DNA of 64,000 nucleotides from Diadema setosum (lineage: Eukaryota > Echinodermata > Echinoidea > Diadematoida > Diadematidae), in assembly GCA_033980235.1 (NCBI GenBank), contig CM067059.1, positions 25,705,922-25,769,921 of the forward strand, in the 5' to 3' direction. The position numbers and the translations under genes are program-made. The notes beneath the pieces are model-generated. The model saw nothing but the letters and a program-made list of their open reading frames with translations. It was not told the DNA's origin and did not search any database. This document shows, piece by piece, positions 46,261 to 57,928 of this stretch (position 1 is its first letter; each line of letters opens with the position of its first letter).

Positions 46261-48211
46261 TGCAAAACGCATGAATGTGTCTACGTAGTCATTGATACAA
46301 GACAGATGGTCCACAGTAATTTGTGAGACACTATGGGGGCATGTAGTCTCAAGAACCAACATTTTCTCTCTTTTTTGTTAAAAATACAAGTAATAGTGAC
46401 ATTACTATTTATTGAGTCAAGTTAGGTAAGAAAGAAAGACATTGGTGCCAGTGCATCTACATATTATGTGAAGAAGGTACTAGTACAGCGAAATGCCACT
46501 GCTCAGAAGTAAAGGTTAATCACCATTTATTAGTTCATCTCATCCAATTATGTCTACTGCAAACTATGTCTCGGTAACCACACCCAGAAACATTCAATAC
46601 CATGACCTAACAGCTCATATCAAAAACAAAAAAGAAAGAAAGAGAAAAAAGAAAAGAAAAAGAGGGGGGTGGGGGAGGGAAAAAAACCCAACCCTGAATA
46701 CTACATCCTGGTCCACACCCTGTCTTAAAATCCTTCCCTTCTCCCCAGTCCCACATCATTGAAGTCTCTGTTCTGTTTAGACAAATGGAAGTAGACCAAA
46801 TTTAGGTTTACAGGGGTCATCTGTGAACATGTCGGAGGCACATGACACACATGCATTCATTGTAACCATCAGCACTGCATATTACCTTAATGTGTTCGTG
46901 CATTGGGGCCTGTACTCTATCTGTCACCTGTTTATGACAAACAAAATGTCACGCTACATTTAACCCGCGACAGGGAAAATCTCCTTACAGTCTCCTTTAG
47001 ACTGGGTGTGGGCTCATGTTAATGATAACGTACAATGGAAAGAGTATAGTTGTCCTGCTAAATGCTACCTTTGGCAGCCACGATTGATAGGCAATTAACA
47101 ATTGAGTGATACATCAGCATATATCCAATGTTTATCAGTAATCTAGTCTTATTATCGACAATATACCTCTCGAAGTAAAAAAAAAAAAACAATCTCACCC
47201 CACAAACTTCTTTGTTTCAGTGACACAAATTTTACTGCATACGCATTTCTTCATATTATCTATTTATTCATTTTCGTTGGTGGAGGGGGGGGGGGGGAGG
47301 AGGATGGTGACATGTACATACAAGTATGTACTCTTTGTAGATTCTTCTATAGATCCTATCAGCAATTTCATTCCGCTACAGCTGACCAAACAAAGGGAGG
47401 TTTCTTGAAGCTCAAACAGTCAGAACTCACTTTGATTACATGCATTAGCAGTTGACTTTGAACTTGAAGTCAAATCAGTAGGAAACTTGACTTTGAGCCT
47501 GTTACTCTCGATTTGACTGATCAGACATATGTCTGCATTACATATCTAAGGCCTTTATTTTGATATGACTGCTCAAGCATTTCAAACCTCCCTTTTCCTC
47601 ATTTGAATGGAAGCATAGCCAAAATTAATATATATGAGGAGTTTGATTGAAAAACTGGTTAAGCACCATCTTTAAACATTTTCAACTGAGTCCATCATCA
47701 GGTACAAACAAAATAAAATATGCTTTCAATCAAAATACAAAATCCCATGTTTTCTTATCATTTTCTTTGTTTTCAGCAGGTTTAATCACAAACATCTAAA
47801 ACTGACATTGTAAGAATGGAGTAAATTTGTTTTGCAATCAATAATATGTAGATTCTGTGAGAGCAAATATATTAGCAGAAAATGCCAGCAGTGATGTTCG
47901 AGGAAATCATAGATTCTGCCCATGTCTACAGAGAGATCAGGAAACCCTGAGGCACGGGACATTTTTAAGCGCCTCTCAAAACTTCAAAGCACTCAAAACA
48001 TTTGCAACCTCTCTATGTTTATGAGGAAGAAGTTTGTGGATATCTTGGGCAAGAGCTGAGCCTGGGATATGGATATGTAATGGGATATTGTGGTATATAT
48101 CTTGGGTGACAGTACAAAAGAAATCCGGTACGTATCGTTGGAGATCGACCTGTAATTAGCAAAGACGGGGGAACCGTTTCTCAATCAAAACCCATCTGGT
48201 ATGAAGAGATC
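46261..48211. other. Gene-free stretch
   Basis: Holds a poly-G at 47285-47297 and an A12 tract at 47178. No gene was recognised. Confidence 0.45.
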
Positions 48212-48372
48212 TGGGCCCCATTTCATAAAAGGTTGATAAGATGACAACTCTTGCTGGAATGACAATTGTCATGGTAACGACAAGAATCCAGCTTCCTGAT
48301 TGGCTGTTGCTATTGGAAGTTGCCATTCCAGCAAGAGTTGCCATCCTAACATCTTTTATGAAACAGGGCCCA
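48212..48372. mobile_element. 161-bp MITE, TGGGCCC ends, copy 2 (inverted)
   Basis: The ends TGGGCCCCATTTCATAAAAG and (reverse complement) TGGGCCCTGTTTCATAAAAG are inverted. The interior CAAGAATCCAGCTTCCTGAT is the reverse complement of the matching part of the 42788 copy. Confidence 0.8.
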
Positions 48373-49211
48373 GGTCATGGTGGCATACAGGGGGAGAACA
48401 AACTAGGTTCACTTCACAATCATGTTCAAAAGGCTCTGATCACAAGGTAGAAAGGAGTTAAAGGTAGATTTGGAGACTGCCTGCAGTACATGAAAGCTAC
48501 AGCTCCTTCAGATTGCTATGCTCACCCGTGTCTTTTTAATTTCCCATCTCTTGCTATTGATAGAATATATCAATATATCTTCAGACTAAGAAACTGTAAA
48601 TCATTTCAAAGTAACTTTAATACATTCATTGCATGGGGAAAAAACTGCTAGCTTTGCTGGACTAGGATTGTACTAATTGTAGCATTTTAAATCCAGCTCA
48701 CCCAAGTCCACGTGCTACAAAATTGCACATAAAAATGATGCTCCTCGAACTATGAAATCTATGCGTACCTGCAAAATGGATGATTCATTCACATTTGAAC
48801 CATTATCACTTTAGCTACACAGAGGGGAAAGAAAAAAAAAAAACAGCTTATGACTATGAGCGGAGGTTCAGTGGATTAAGGCACAATATGAAGAGCATGC
48901 TACACAAAAGCTCTTCTTGACTCGCTACGAGCTGAATGTCACGTCCAATAATAATGAATTGATCTGCAAACAGGGAATGATTGTGCACAAAATGCACACA
49001 TACCAGTAATCTTTCAATCATGTACCGGAGGAAGGTTAACCACACACGGCTTTTCCAGATCAAGCAAGTACATTAGATATATTATCATCTATATAAGCAG
49101 AAAGGAAAAAGTAAAAGGGAGTGGATCTAGGCACAAGAGGTACACACAAGGGGGGAGTAAAAGTTGACAATAGCAAGGACCACAAACATAGAGTAGAATT
49201 GAAGAGAAACA

Positions 49212-49245
<34 letters not shown>

Positions 49246-50991
49246 CTGTTCTATTCCGTTCTAATCGAGCCATCCTGAGGAATCTTCAGTGTGTGCGAGC
49301 AGGGAATTGCAAGTCTGGAAGTGGACTTTGGACCGCCATCCTTTGCTAATAAGTGATGGTGATGAAGATGATGACCACAAGCGCAAGAATGGGGAAGGAT
49401 TCTATGGGCCCTCTTGTGTACGCATGTATACCTAACACGCCACTGCCAGAGTTCGTGATGGTTGCTCATTGTCAAGTGTGCTTGCTTTGGACCAAGATCA
49501 ATATAGTCAACCTACAAATCAAAATCCAGGCGAGTGCACGTCTAAAAGCAATTGATACGTGTACAATGTACCGCGTGGGGAAGTTGCTGTCAGCATAATT
49601 TGTTGACCCGTTTCCACATACTAATCAACCATGTTTCAGCCATGAGTAAAAACATCATTAGGCTAAAGTGCATGGGGTACTGACAAGGAGGCTCATACAG
49701 AAAAATCTTAGACCTTGACCTTTCCATGTTTGGACTAATCAGGTAGACCTTCGCGTAAGATTTTTGAGGGTAGAACATGTTACGGGTTGGGTCCAAGAGC
49801 TGACATGAATGTCTACCTCAGAACCAATACTGATTTGGAAATAAACCCAAGTCTAATGGGAGTTGGGGCAATAATGTTTATAGGACTGTAGACTAAGAAG
49901 TTCACAACATTTTAAGAAGTTCACAACATTTACACTTCAAAGAGTTATGATAGATATATTTGGCCTGCTGTCTGAATGGACTACTGGGCATTTTTAAACA
50001 GCCCTGTACTCATGCAACCACCAAGCAGTAGCTCCTTCATATCATTTGTCCAATAGCGAGTTATGGTTGCCCTGTTATGGTCGAGCAGGCAAGTGGGCTT
50101 CTATGTCATCATCCTGCAGTACATTAGCAGTACATTTTGTTCAGCATTGCATGCATATTCAGTGTACAACGAAAAATCCTTCTCACATTACTATCTTTAC
50201 AGTGAGGACATCCTGTCACAATGAAAAAAACATTTCACTTCGGCATGATAAAATATCATTACTTCCTAAAAGAGGACTTTCCAGCAAATAGCAAACATTG
50301 ACACATCTGCTCCTATACCAGAATTTGAGAATGATAAATTGGTATGTGAAATATGACCGATTTGCAACAAATAACATTTTGCTTCATGTCAGCCATATAT
50401 TCACCCTGACATAACTGTGTTGTAACGATATTCTAATTGCAACATGAGGTGACAACAATAATAAACAAGCAGGTAGACTGAAAATCTCAAAAGCCAATTC
50501 AACAAAACGTCATCTAAGGATGGTTATTGTCAAAATAATGACAAACAGATCAATTACAAGCAAAATACAGTCTACTCCAATGAGGGGCTGAAAATTATTC
50601 TTGGATGTTTGCTTCATTCATCATTTTTTTTTTCCTAAATGTTTTTAAGGCATCTAACTCCTGCTGATGACAATGATATGAATTATCTTACACATGTCAG
50701 CTGTATCATAAACACAACTTTGTGTTCAGCATGTTAGTTCAACACTACTGTGACAAATCTTGTGGTTGAGACATCTTGGGTATGCTATGCTTTGCAAAGG
50801 AGGAAAACTGTCTATGAAGATAACATGGTATTGGCAGTGGTTTTAATACTATAAATGTCCACCACACACATTTCAAAGGTTTTTTTTTTCTTCCTATATT
50901 GTAAAGTACAATTGTATGGGCAGATGACATGTACATATCACAAGAGTGTGAACAGAATTTGCTCAGACTCCATTACTAATGCAGTGAAAAT
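48373..50991. other. Gene-free stretch with (AC)n
   Basis: (AC)n at 49211-49241. A pyrimidine-rich minus-strand tract near 49350-49390 ending CTTATTAG could be an acceptor for a short exon ending in a stop near 49250, but two frames fit equally and no domain is visible. Nothing else is supportable. Confidence 0.4.
49211..49241. repeat. (AC)n microsatellite
   Basis: About 15 AC units. Confidence 0.95.
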
Positions 50992-51493
50992 GAGTATATG
51001 AATATAAGAACGACCCAAGTCCATGGATGACCATTTCAAGTAAACTTAAAAAAACTTCATATTTTTTTTTATTGGTCCAATAATATTCTATTTAACTGTG
51101 ATGGGAAGGCAACATTGTATATACAATTTAGAACATATATTATTATGACGATTAACATTTACATTAATTGTGGAGAGGCCATTTTGTGTGATGGACTTGG
51201 GTCGTTCTTTGATTCATATGGACTTGGGTCGTTCTTTGATTCATATACATGATAATCTGCTATAGAGATGAGAGAAGGACGAGAGAGGGCGCTATAATAT
51301 GAATGTAAGAACGACCCAAGTCCTTCATGTTTACATTCATATAAGATTTAACTCATTTATTTCAGGCACTTCCGGGGGTAATTAGGATTTATCATTTATA
51401 CACAAGATGAGTCCATGCATAAGCTACAATTTCCCATGTCAAACTAAATTTGGCCAAAAATTGGACTTGGGTCGTTCTTATATTCATATACTC
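50992..51493. mobile_element. 502-bp element with perfect 32-bp inverted ends
   Basis: The first 32 bases (GAGTATATGAATATAAGAAC, then GACCCAAGTCCA) are the exact reverse complement of 51462-51493. The terminal motif is repeated inside: two direct copies of GGACTTGGGTCGTTCTTTGA at about 51191 and 51219, and an opposite copy near 51297. No open frame. Superfamily unknown; no clear target duplication. Confidence 0.8.
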
Positions 51494-51566
51494 AAATGTC
51501 AATGTACCGAATAATACGGCTATAATGAGCAAGGAGTAGAAGTGTGTCCATTCTGCATATTCATAC

Positions 51567-51726
51567 CTTCCCTCCTGATGAGACAGGATAATCCAGGGAT
51601 TCTCCTGGGGATCTATTCCGTCTGTGAACAAAGCCACATCCTGCCCTCTTGTTAAAGTCTGTGTGCAATTTGGACAAGCAAATTTCTGCCTCCTTCCCCA
51701 CCTCCATCCCCATCCCACATTTGCAC
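51567..51726 (-). CDS. Candidate exon with CxxC motif, unidentified
   Basis: Minus-strand frame containing KFACPNCTQTLTRGQDVALF, then TDGIDPQENPWIILSHQEG, ending in phase 2 at donor GGGAAG|GTATGA. The acceptor is uncertain; AGTAAG|GTGCAA at 51727-51728 gives a phase consistent with the exon candidate at 55401. The CPNC here and the CDYC there could form a four-cysteine zinc ribbon if spliced. No family is recognised. Confidence 0.33.
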
Positions 51727-51801
51727 CTTACTCATATGAGAGTGTAAGATTTCAATTAGCACTCATGATCACCACAGAAGGGAATCAGTCATTCTAAAAT
51801 A

Positions 51802-53110
51802 CCGTAAAGTTCCGTGTATAAGACGCACCCGTGTATAAGACGCACCCCTACTTTCGGGCCTAAAATAAAAAATAAAAAACACAAAAACACAAAAATTTCC
51901 ACGCAAATATTGCCTGTGTCATACATATTATTTCAGCTCAAAATTTCCCTAGAATGCAGCATGTATTTGCTCTATTTTTTGTTTCCTTTTATACTTTCTT
52001 TTAACTGTATTCATCGGACATCGGCAAAATATGGAAGACGCAAAATGTGAGACTTGTCTCGGTACTCACTTACTTGTTTCGCCTTTCGATCGTGGTACAT
52101 GTATCATATCGTACTCATGAGATGTACAGTACGATCTTTGCTATCATACAATGTACATAGGGTGTCTCGCATATTGACGCATGTCAGACTGGAAGGTTCA
52201 TTTATACGAAAAGTAAGAAGAACATCAACAAGTGTAGCAGAGGGATCGTACGGCGAGACGTACGGTGCGTACAGTAAATTATTACACTCACTGTTGTTTC
52301 GCCCAGAGGGATTACCAGTAACATGTGTGTCTCTTGTACCATGCTTGTATGCAGTGCTAGCCTTTTGCAAAAGGCAGCCCGGATCTTCAGCACACGCACA
52401 CAGAGAGCAATGGACTTGCACACACAGCGCGCAACGGGCAAGCACGCTCCGATCCGATCGCTGTGTGCACGCGAGTCCATTGCAAGAGCCTCTCTGCAGC
52501 TGCTGCCTTTGCAAAAGGCTTGCTAGCTAGCTACATGTAGCTATACAGTGTAGCTATGCTATCCTGGCCTCGTGAAGAGCAAACGAATGCCATGGATATG
52601 CATACATGTTTCACACATCGTGTTCACATTACGGTGACATAGTGTCGATCCTACTCCGTATTTTACAGCTTTTGTCTATGGCCATAAAACATTTAAAGTT
52701 TTACGGTATCAGTAATTTAGTAATGATACCTGTACATCGCGTATTTCAGCTACTAGGTTGGCTGTTGGTAGCTTGGTAGACTGATATACATCAGTAGCAG
52801 TGCTACAGCTAGCTGGTGTTGTCTATGGCCAGATTGATACATCGTTACTACACAAGGCCGATGTTTATCCCGTATTAACAGCTGTTGTGTGTGTCAAGAT
52901 TGAAAGATCGCTCATTTATCCGTAAGTTTTAGTGATTGCTTACCCTCCGAACATCGATGGGCATACAAGGCCCCAAGTTGACCTTATAAAATTGGGTGTA
53001 CGTGACAGATTTTTTTCTGTGATTCGACTGTACCCGTGTATAAGACGCACCCCCGATTTTCCATGTTTTCCAACGAAAAAATAGTGCGTCTTATACACAG
53101 AACTTTACGG
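51802..53110. mobile_element. 1.3-kb TA-flanked element, CCGTAAAGTTC ends
   Basis: The ends CCGTAAAGTTCCGTGTATAA and (reverse complement) CCGTAAAGTTCTGTGTATAA are flanked by TA on both sides. GTATAAGACGCACCC repeats occur inside both ends, as in many TA-target pogo/mariner-type families. No transposase: the 158-codon plus frame at 52054-52530 has no DDE or helix-turn-helix signature. An internal inverted repeat lies at about 52360-52530. Confidence 0.75.
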
Positions 53111-53342
53111 TAGGCAAAAATTTCAGAAATCACATTTTATAAGTCAATTACATGTTATAGAACAGGTAGCAAAACTCCTGTGATCTCATTGGTCGAGAGC
53201 TGTCTGCTGATTTTTACTTGCCTCATATATTGCTTCGTGATGATAGCTACTATAAACATAATCGCCATGTACACTTGAAGCAAGAGTTTGTGGACTAAGA
53301 GAGTGTTTGCGTATTCAGTAAGAGACGCCAGTTGGCTAGCAA

Positions 53343-53394
53343 ACCATGCATCCAGTAAACAGTAAAAATCCAGCAATTACTGGATGCATGGTTA
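53343..53394. repeat. Perfect 17-bp stem hairpin
   Basis: AACCATGCATCCAGTAA and TTACTGGATGCATGGTT are exact inverted copies around an 18-bp loop. Confidence 0.8.
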
Positions 53395-53615
53395 GAAGTA
53401 CTGGATTACATACCGGTGATTTTCAATTTATGGCAAGCCAAAAATATATGCATTCAGTAAATATGCCATCAGGTAGCATATATCAAAAAATGGATTTCTG
53501 GGGAGAAAAAAAATGTCCCCCATTCTCTCATACAGATCTATGACACATGTCTTTTCATGTGTCAGTATGAATAATGTGTATGCGGTAACTATGGAATTAA
53601 GAACTAGAAAAGCAG

Positions 53616-54125
53616 ACCTCCGCCAAGCACTACTTCCACCGATGATCTTGCTCTTCCCAAAGAGATTTTTTCGCCTCTCTACCACTGGGGAAAAGCTCTT
53701 TGGGCTCTTCCATAGAGATCAGTGATTTCCACCCATAGGTCTACATGCTGAAAAATTGCCCGATTTCCCAATATAGAAGCCTTTGTTATGTCATAAACCC
53801 TCAGCTGCGCGGCGCGCCTCGCCCTAGCAGAAAGTGGAGCATGCACTTTAGTGCGCGCATGCAAACCTCGAATACGCGTAGCCTGCACTCCCAAGTTCAT
53901 TGACCCTACATGCCAAAATATCAAAAATCCTTCATAAATTCCCAAATAATTCTCAAATCACCACCAAAAGTTAATTGTTTGTTACTTGTGTCATTCTCAA
54001 CCTTTCCTGCAAGTTTCATCCCAATCTGTTACCCACTTTTTGAGTTATTTTGCACACAGACGAACTAACTAACTAACAAACAAACAAACGGTAACGAAAA
54101 CATAACCTCCTCCCTTGGCGGAGGT
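53616..54125. mobile_element. 510-bp element with ACCTCCGCCAAG ends
   Basis: ACCTCCGCCAAG at the left and its perfect inverted copy CTTGGCGGAGGT at the right. The right part has AACTAACAAACAAACAAACG, preceded by TTTTGAGTTATTTTGCACAC, a type of sequence common in dispersed repeats of marine animals and fish. The class is uncertain. It continues into TAATAA. Confidence 0.55.
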
Positions 54126-55400
54126 AATAAACTCGCTCAGCTTCACATGGGTCAAGCATTCCATAGTTACCTTATAAATGCACACTATTCCCGCTGTGTG
54201 TCATTTGTATAATTATTGAAAATAAGAGCGCAATCAACAGAATTTCTAACTAGATGCACCCCAAACCTTTGATCGCACTGACATTATTTTTCTTTTTCAT
54301 CCAAGTGATAAAAAGACAAACAATTACAAGGGTCTTAATCCTGAATACCACCATAATACTAATATTGTTGATTGACAAACTACCCTTCATCAATGTGAAT
54401 AAGCATCAATTATTCAATGTTTGAGCAGATGCCATGATTAAAAAAAAAAAAAAAAAAATCAAGGGCGTATACCATATTACATGTTTACATTTTCATACCA
54501 GCCACTTGAGAGAATGCAAATTGTTATTGAAACCACAAAGTAATTAATGCTGTATGAAGTCAATGGATGTTTATGAGCATCCTATTGTTCCTTGCCTGGC
54601 TGCATATGTAGAGCAATTCCCTTCATGTCAATCACTATGAAACATGACGTGGTTACTGAGACATATCAATCAGTTCACATGCAAAACATGCTACGTGCAT
54701 TACGCTGGCAATTCGAGTCACTGCAATTGGTTTGGGTTGCCGATGTGACAGTTCACTGAGATCGCAAACCCTAAGCTACTGGACAATACATACATAATAC
54801 AGAAATTTCAATGAAGGCTTTCATACATACAATACATTATAGGCCTACATCTGATATCTATAGGTATTAAAAAAAAATAAATAAAGGTGATCTGATTACT
54901 GCCTTACCTTTGCCAACATCCATCTTCTATAGAAATATGGGGGATATTTAGAAATGTTGGCACATTAAAGAGAGCTTCAGTACAGTTCAAAGGAAGACAT
55001 GGCTTTGTAAGACCATTGTACATTGATTGTCGTAACTTATGACTGACACTGATTTTTTAATACAGGTGTAGCAAAGATTCCCTAACCAAAATTTTGTTCT
55101 TGTGATGATGTTCAGTCCAGGGATGATAATAACAGCTCTATAAAGGAGAGGAGATCACGCTCCCTTATTCTTCCTCATTAAGAGCCCCATTATTGATCCT
55201 GGCCTACCAACAATGCTAAAGGACAATTCCCACTCCGTTACATAACTAAGCTGCCCCAATTTGAGCATCAAACAGAGTACAATGCCTCTGTAGACAGCAT
55301 GGAGTGTGCTTAGCGACTTTGAAAAAGGGGCTCTATAAATAAGAGTGCTTTTAAAAAAAAAAAAAAAAAAGGAAAGAAAAGACAAATCTTGAGTACTCAC
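54126..55400. other. Gene-free stretch
   Basis: A-run at 54439-54457. A possible 19-nt minus microexon at 54908-54926, between TTTCTATAG and GTAAGG, cannot be supported. No other exon. Confidence 0.4.
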
Positions 55401-55464
55401 TGCCTACAAAATTGACAGTACAGTAGTCACAAACTGGGTTATTTTTACTCCGGTCAACCAAGAT
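55401..55464 (-). CDS. Candidate exon with CxxC motif, unidentified
   Basis: A 64-nt minus-strand exon between acceptor GTGCCTTTCTGGTCAG and a full-consensus donor GGCA|GTGAGT. It encodes ILVDRSKNNPVCDYCTVNFV plus G and ends in phase 1. The preceding sequence is pyrimidine-rich. Pairing with the CPNC candidate at 51567 would give two CxxC knuckles. No known protein is recognised. Confidence 0.35.
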
Positions 55465-57344
55465 CTGACCAGAAAGGCACAGGGCCCATAAAGAGGACAG
55501 GCACACAATCCCATCAGAGAATATGAAAGAGGGGAGGGGGAGAAAAGATTTGATGCTTTGGAAAGCATGAAAAAAAGACCTACATTGTATCTTTAATGTA
55601 TGATGTAGTGGCCTTTCACTTCTAAAAGCCCTGGACAGACTAAATATATTGTCCAAACTGATCACAGTGGAAGACTATTTGTGAATAATATAACAAAATC
55701 TCTCCTTTTTTTTTAATAGTAAGTAGTGCATGAATTCACATACATGTATGATACACAAGGATACTGTTGAACAGAAATCACAGGTCACAGCTCTGTCTGG
55801 ATAGTACACCGAATGTTCAGAAATGAAGATTTTTTTTTTTCAGTTTGCTGAAATTAAAGTTTATATGTTTCTTTTGTCCCATTTTTCCAGCCCTCTCTTA
55901 TGATATAAACTTTCTTTATTTTTTCTTTTCTTTTTTCAATCATGTGGCCTCGAAATCCTTTGTACTCAGTTGTTATGGCCCATCACGTGGACAATCCAAT
56001 ATTCTGGTTCTCATGGGTGGTTGGCTTTCCATAAATGAAACTGGAATCAAATTTTCACATCTGACTGAGTTTTTCACGAAACGGGACTGTTGCTCAAATA
56101 CTTTGCGCCCACAGACTACGAAAGATACACCCACTCATCTTTCTGCAGTATGTGAATTGACTCATTAGGAAGAAATTGTGAGATACAATGATCACATAAC
56201 ACTTTGCCTCAAGAAATAGTTTTGAATGCAACTGGCTTAGAATGTCAAATCAATTCAATGACAGTGATTTCTTGAGCAATACCCATTATTGCAGGACAGT
56301 TAAAGAGGAAGAAAAAATCAAGTAAATTACACAAAGATTCTTCAGGTAAGAAAAAAAAAAATCCAATTCATAAACTGGATAAAACTCAACACATAAGAGT
56401 TCCAGCTAAAGATAAGCCAAATTCTGATTCATATGGCTGAAACTTGCATTGTTTTCAATCACAATCCTATTTCATATTAATGTTATAATTTTCAATTACA
56501 ATTACACTGTTGAATTTACATGTAATACACTCACATCATGTGGACCACAAGCTTTGCATGTGTCAGCCATACTGGTACAACATTTACAAAGTTGTAGCAG
56601 CATTACTATAAGATACTTCTTAGGTTCTTATTTCATTTTTTAACCCCTCCCTATGTATGAAAAAATTTCTCAAACTAATAGTGATTACACAATATTCTTT
56701 GTTGACCTTTTGAACACATTCAAAAGGTTGATGGCAGCAGTTCACCCAAACTTCTTGTGAAAATTGTGGAACCTTGACCATATTCAGAAACGATAATGGC
56801 TAAAAACATCAGTCGCCTGTGCTCTCCCGCTTGTAGGAAAGAAATAGCAATATCATTTTCGCAAGTGCCTGTAATTCATTTTCAATGCTTCGGGCCTCAT
56901 TATTTCCGCCGTGACCAGTGGTGCATTGAAGAATTCGAGTTGCCCTTGCAATTTACACTGTACTCGTATAACACAAAATTGCTCTGCATCATTCAAAGTC
57001 CAATTGATGTCATTATGATTTTTTTTTTTCGCTATGGTAAGAAGATGGGGCACAGCTCTGAGAGGGGGATTGTGGGTAAGCTAATCATTGAGGGCGGTTT
57101 CCATGGAAGAACAACGTATAAAGAGGCAAATGACATTCATTACAGCCCACTGGTACATCATGGGGCACTGCAAGGATAATCGGTCCACAGACTGTCCATC
57201 ATGGAGACATTGAAGTGCTTGTGAATGTGAGTAAAAACTATGGTGCAAAGTGTAAATGCTGTACTTCTCGGTGCTTCTCATGTGCAAGTCCACAAATATT
57301 CACACAGGAAGTAAACAGGATAGCCAATCATGACACACTGTTGA
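55465..57344. other. Gene-free stretch
   Basis: T-rich runs at 55831 and 55918. The 127-codon plus frame at 56796-57179 lacks splice context and recognisable motifs. Confidence 0.4.
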
Positions 57345-57928
57345 AGGGGAATTCCGGACCGAGTTAAAAGTTTGTCTGATCAGAAAAAGTAAAATTCTAT
57401 AAGTAAAACAGTAAAAATTTGATCAAAATCAGATAAAAATTAAGGAAGAAATTCCAAATTTTGCCCATTCCAACAAAAAACTTCTTGAACAGTCAAGATG
57501 AATAATATGCAAATGACATCCCCTTACAACCTGCTATCTATTTTGTACAAAAAATCTTGAAATTTCACATTTTCTGTATGTGTTCAAATGCATATTTTAT
57601 GCCCCAGTCTCAAATCTTTATCTAACTGTTCATTATTTTGAACTTATTCTGTCAGGAATAACATTACGTTTAACACTTCTACATCAGAAAAATTTAATTT
57701 TTATCAGATTTTTTTTTTTTCAATGGAAAACTGTGAGGTGATACATCATCAGCTCACTCATTTGCATATTCATATCAACTGCTTGAGAACTATTTTGCAA
57801 AAATTAGCAAAGCTTCACAGTTTCAAACTTCCTTAATTTTCATCCCAGTTTGATCAGTTTTCAATCTTTGCTTATAAATCTTTAATCCTCCTTTCCAGAC
57901 CACTTTTAAACTGGTTTGGAATTCCCCT
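57345..57928. mobile_element. 584-bp fold-back MITE with TTGA duplication
   Basis: AGGGGAATTCCGGACC at the left and (reverse complement) AGGGGAATTCCAAACC at the right, with TTGA directly on both sides (57341-57344 and 57929-57932). The arms continue imperfectly (AAGGAAGAAATT / TTCCTTAATTTT; GATCAAAATCAG / CAGTTTGATCAG). No coding capacity. Confidence 0.75.

Noticed and set aside
49250..49350. Possible minus terminal exon after CTTATTAG
   Set aside because: Two different frames both reach a stop within a few bases of each other and neither has a recognisable sequence.
52054..52530. 158-codon plus frame inside the 1.3-kb TA element
   Set aside because: No DDE, helix-turn-helix or other transposase motif; overlapping frames on the other strand are equally long because the segment is an imperfect inverted repeat.
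56796..57179. 127-codon plus frame
   Set aside because: No recognisable domain, no splice signals at its borders, and composition typical of chance.
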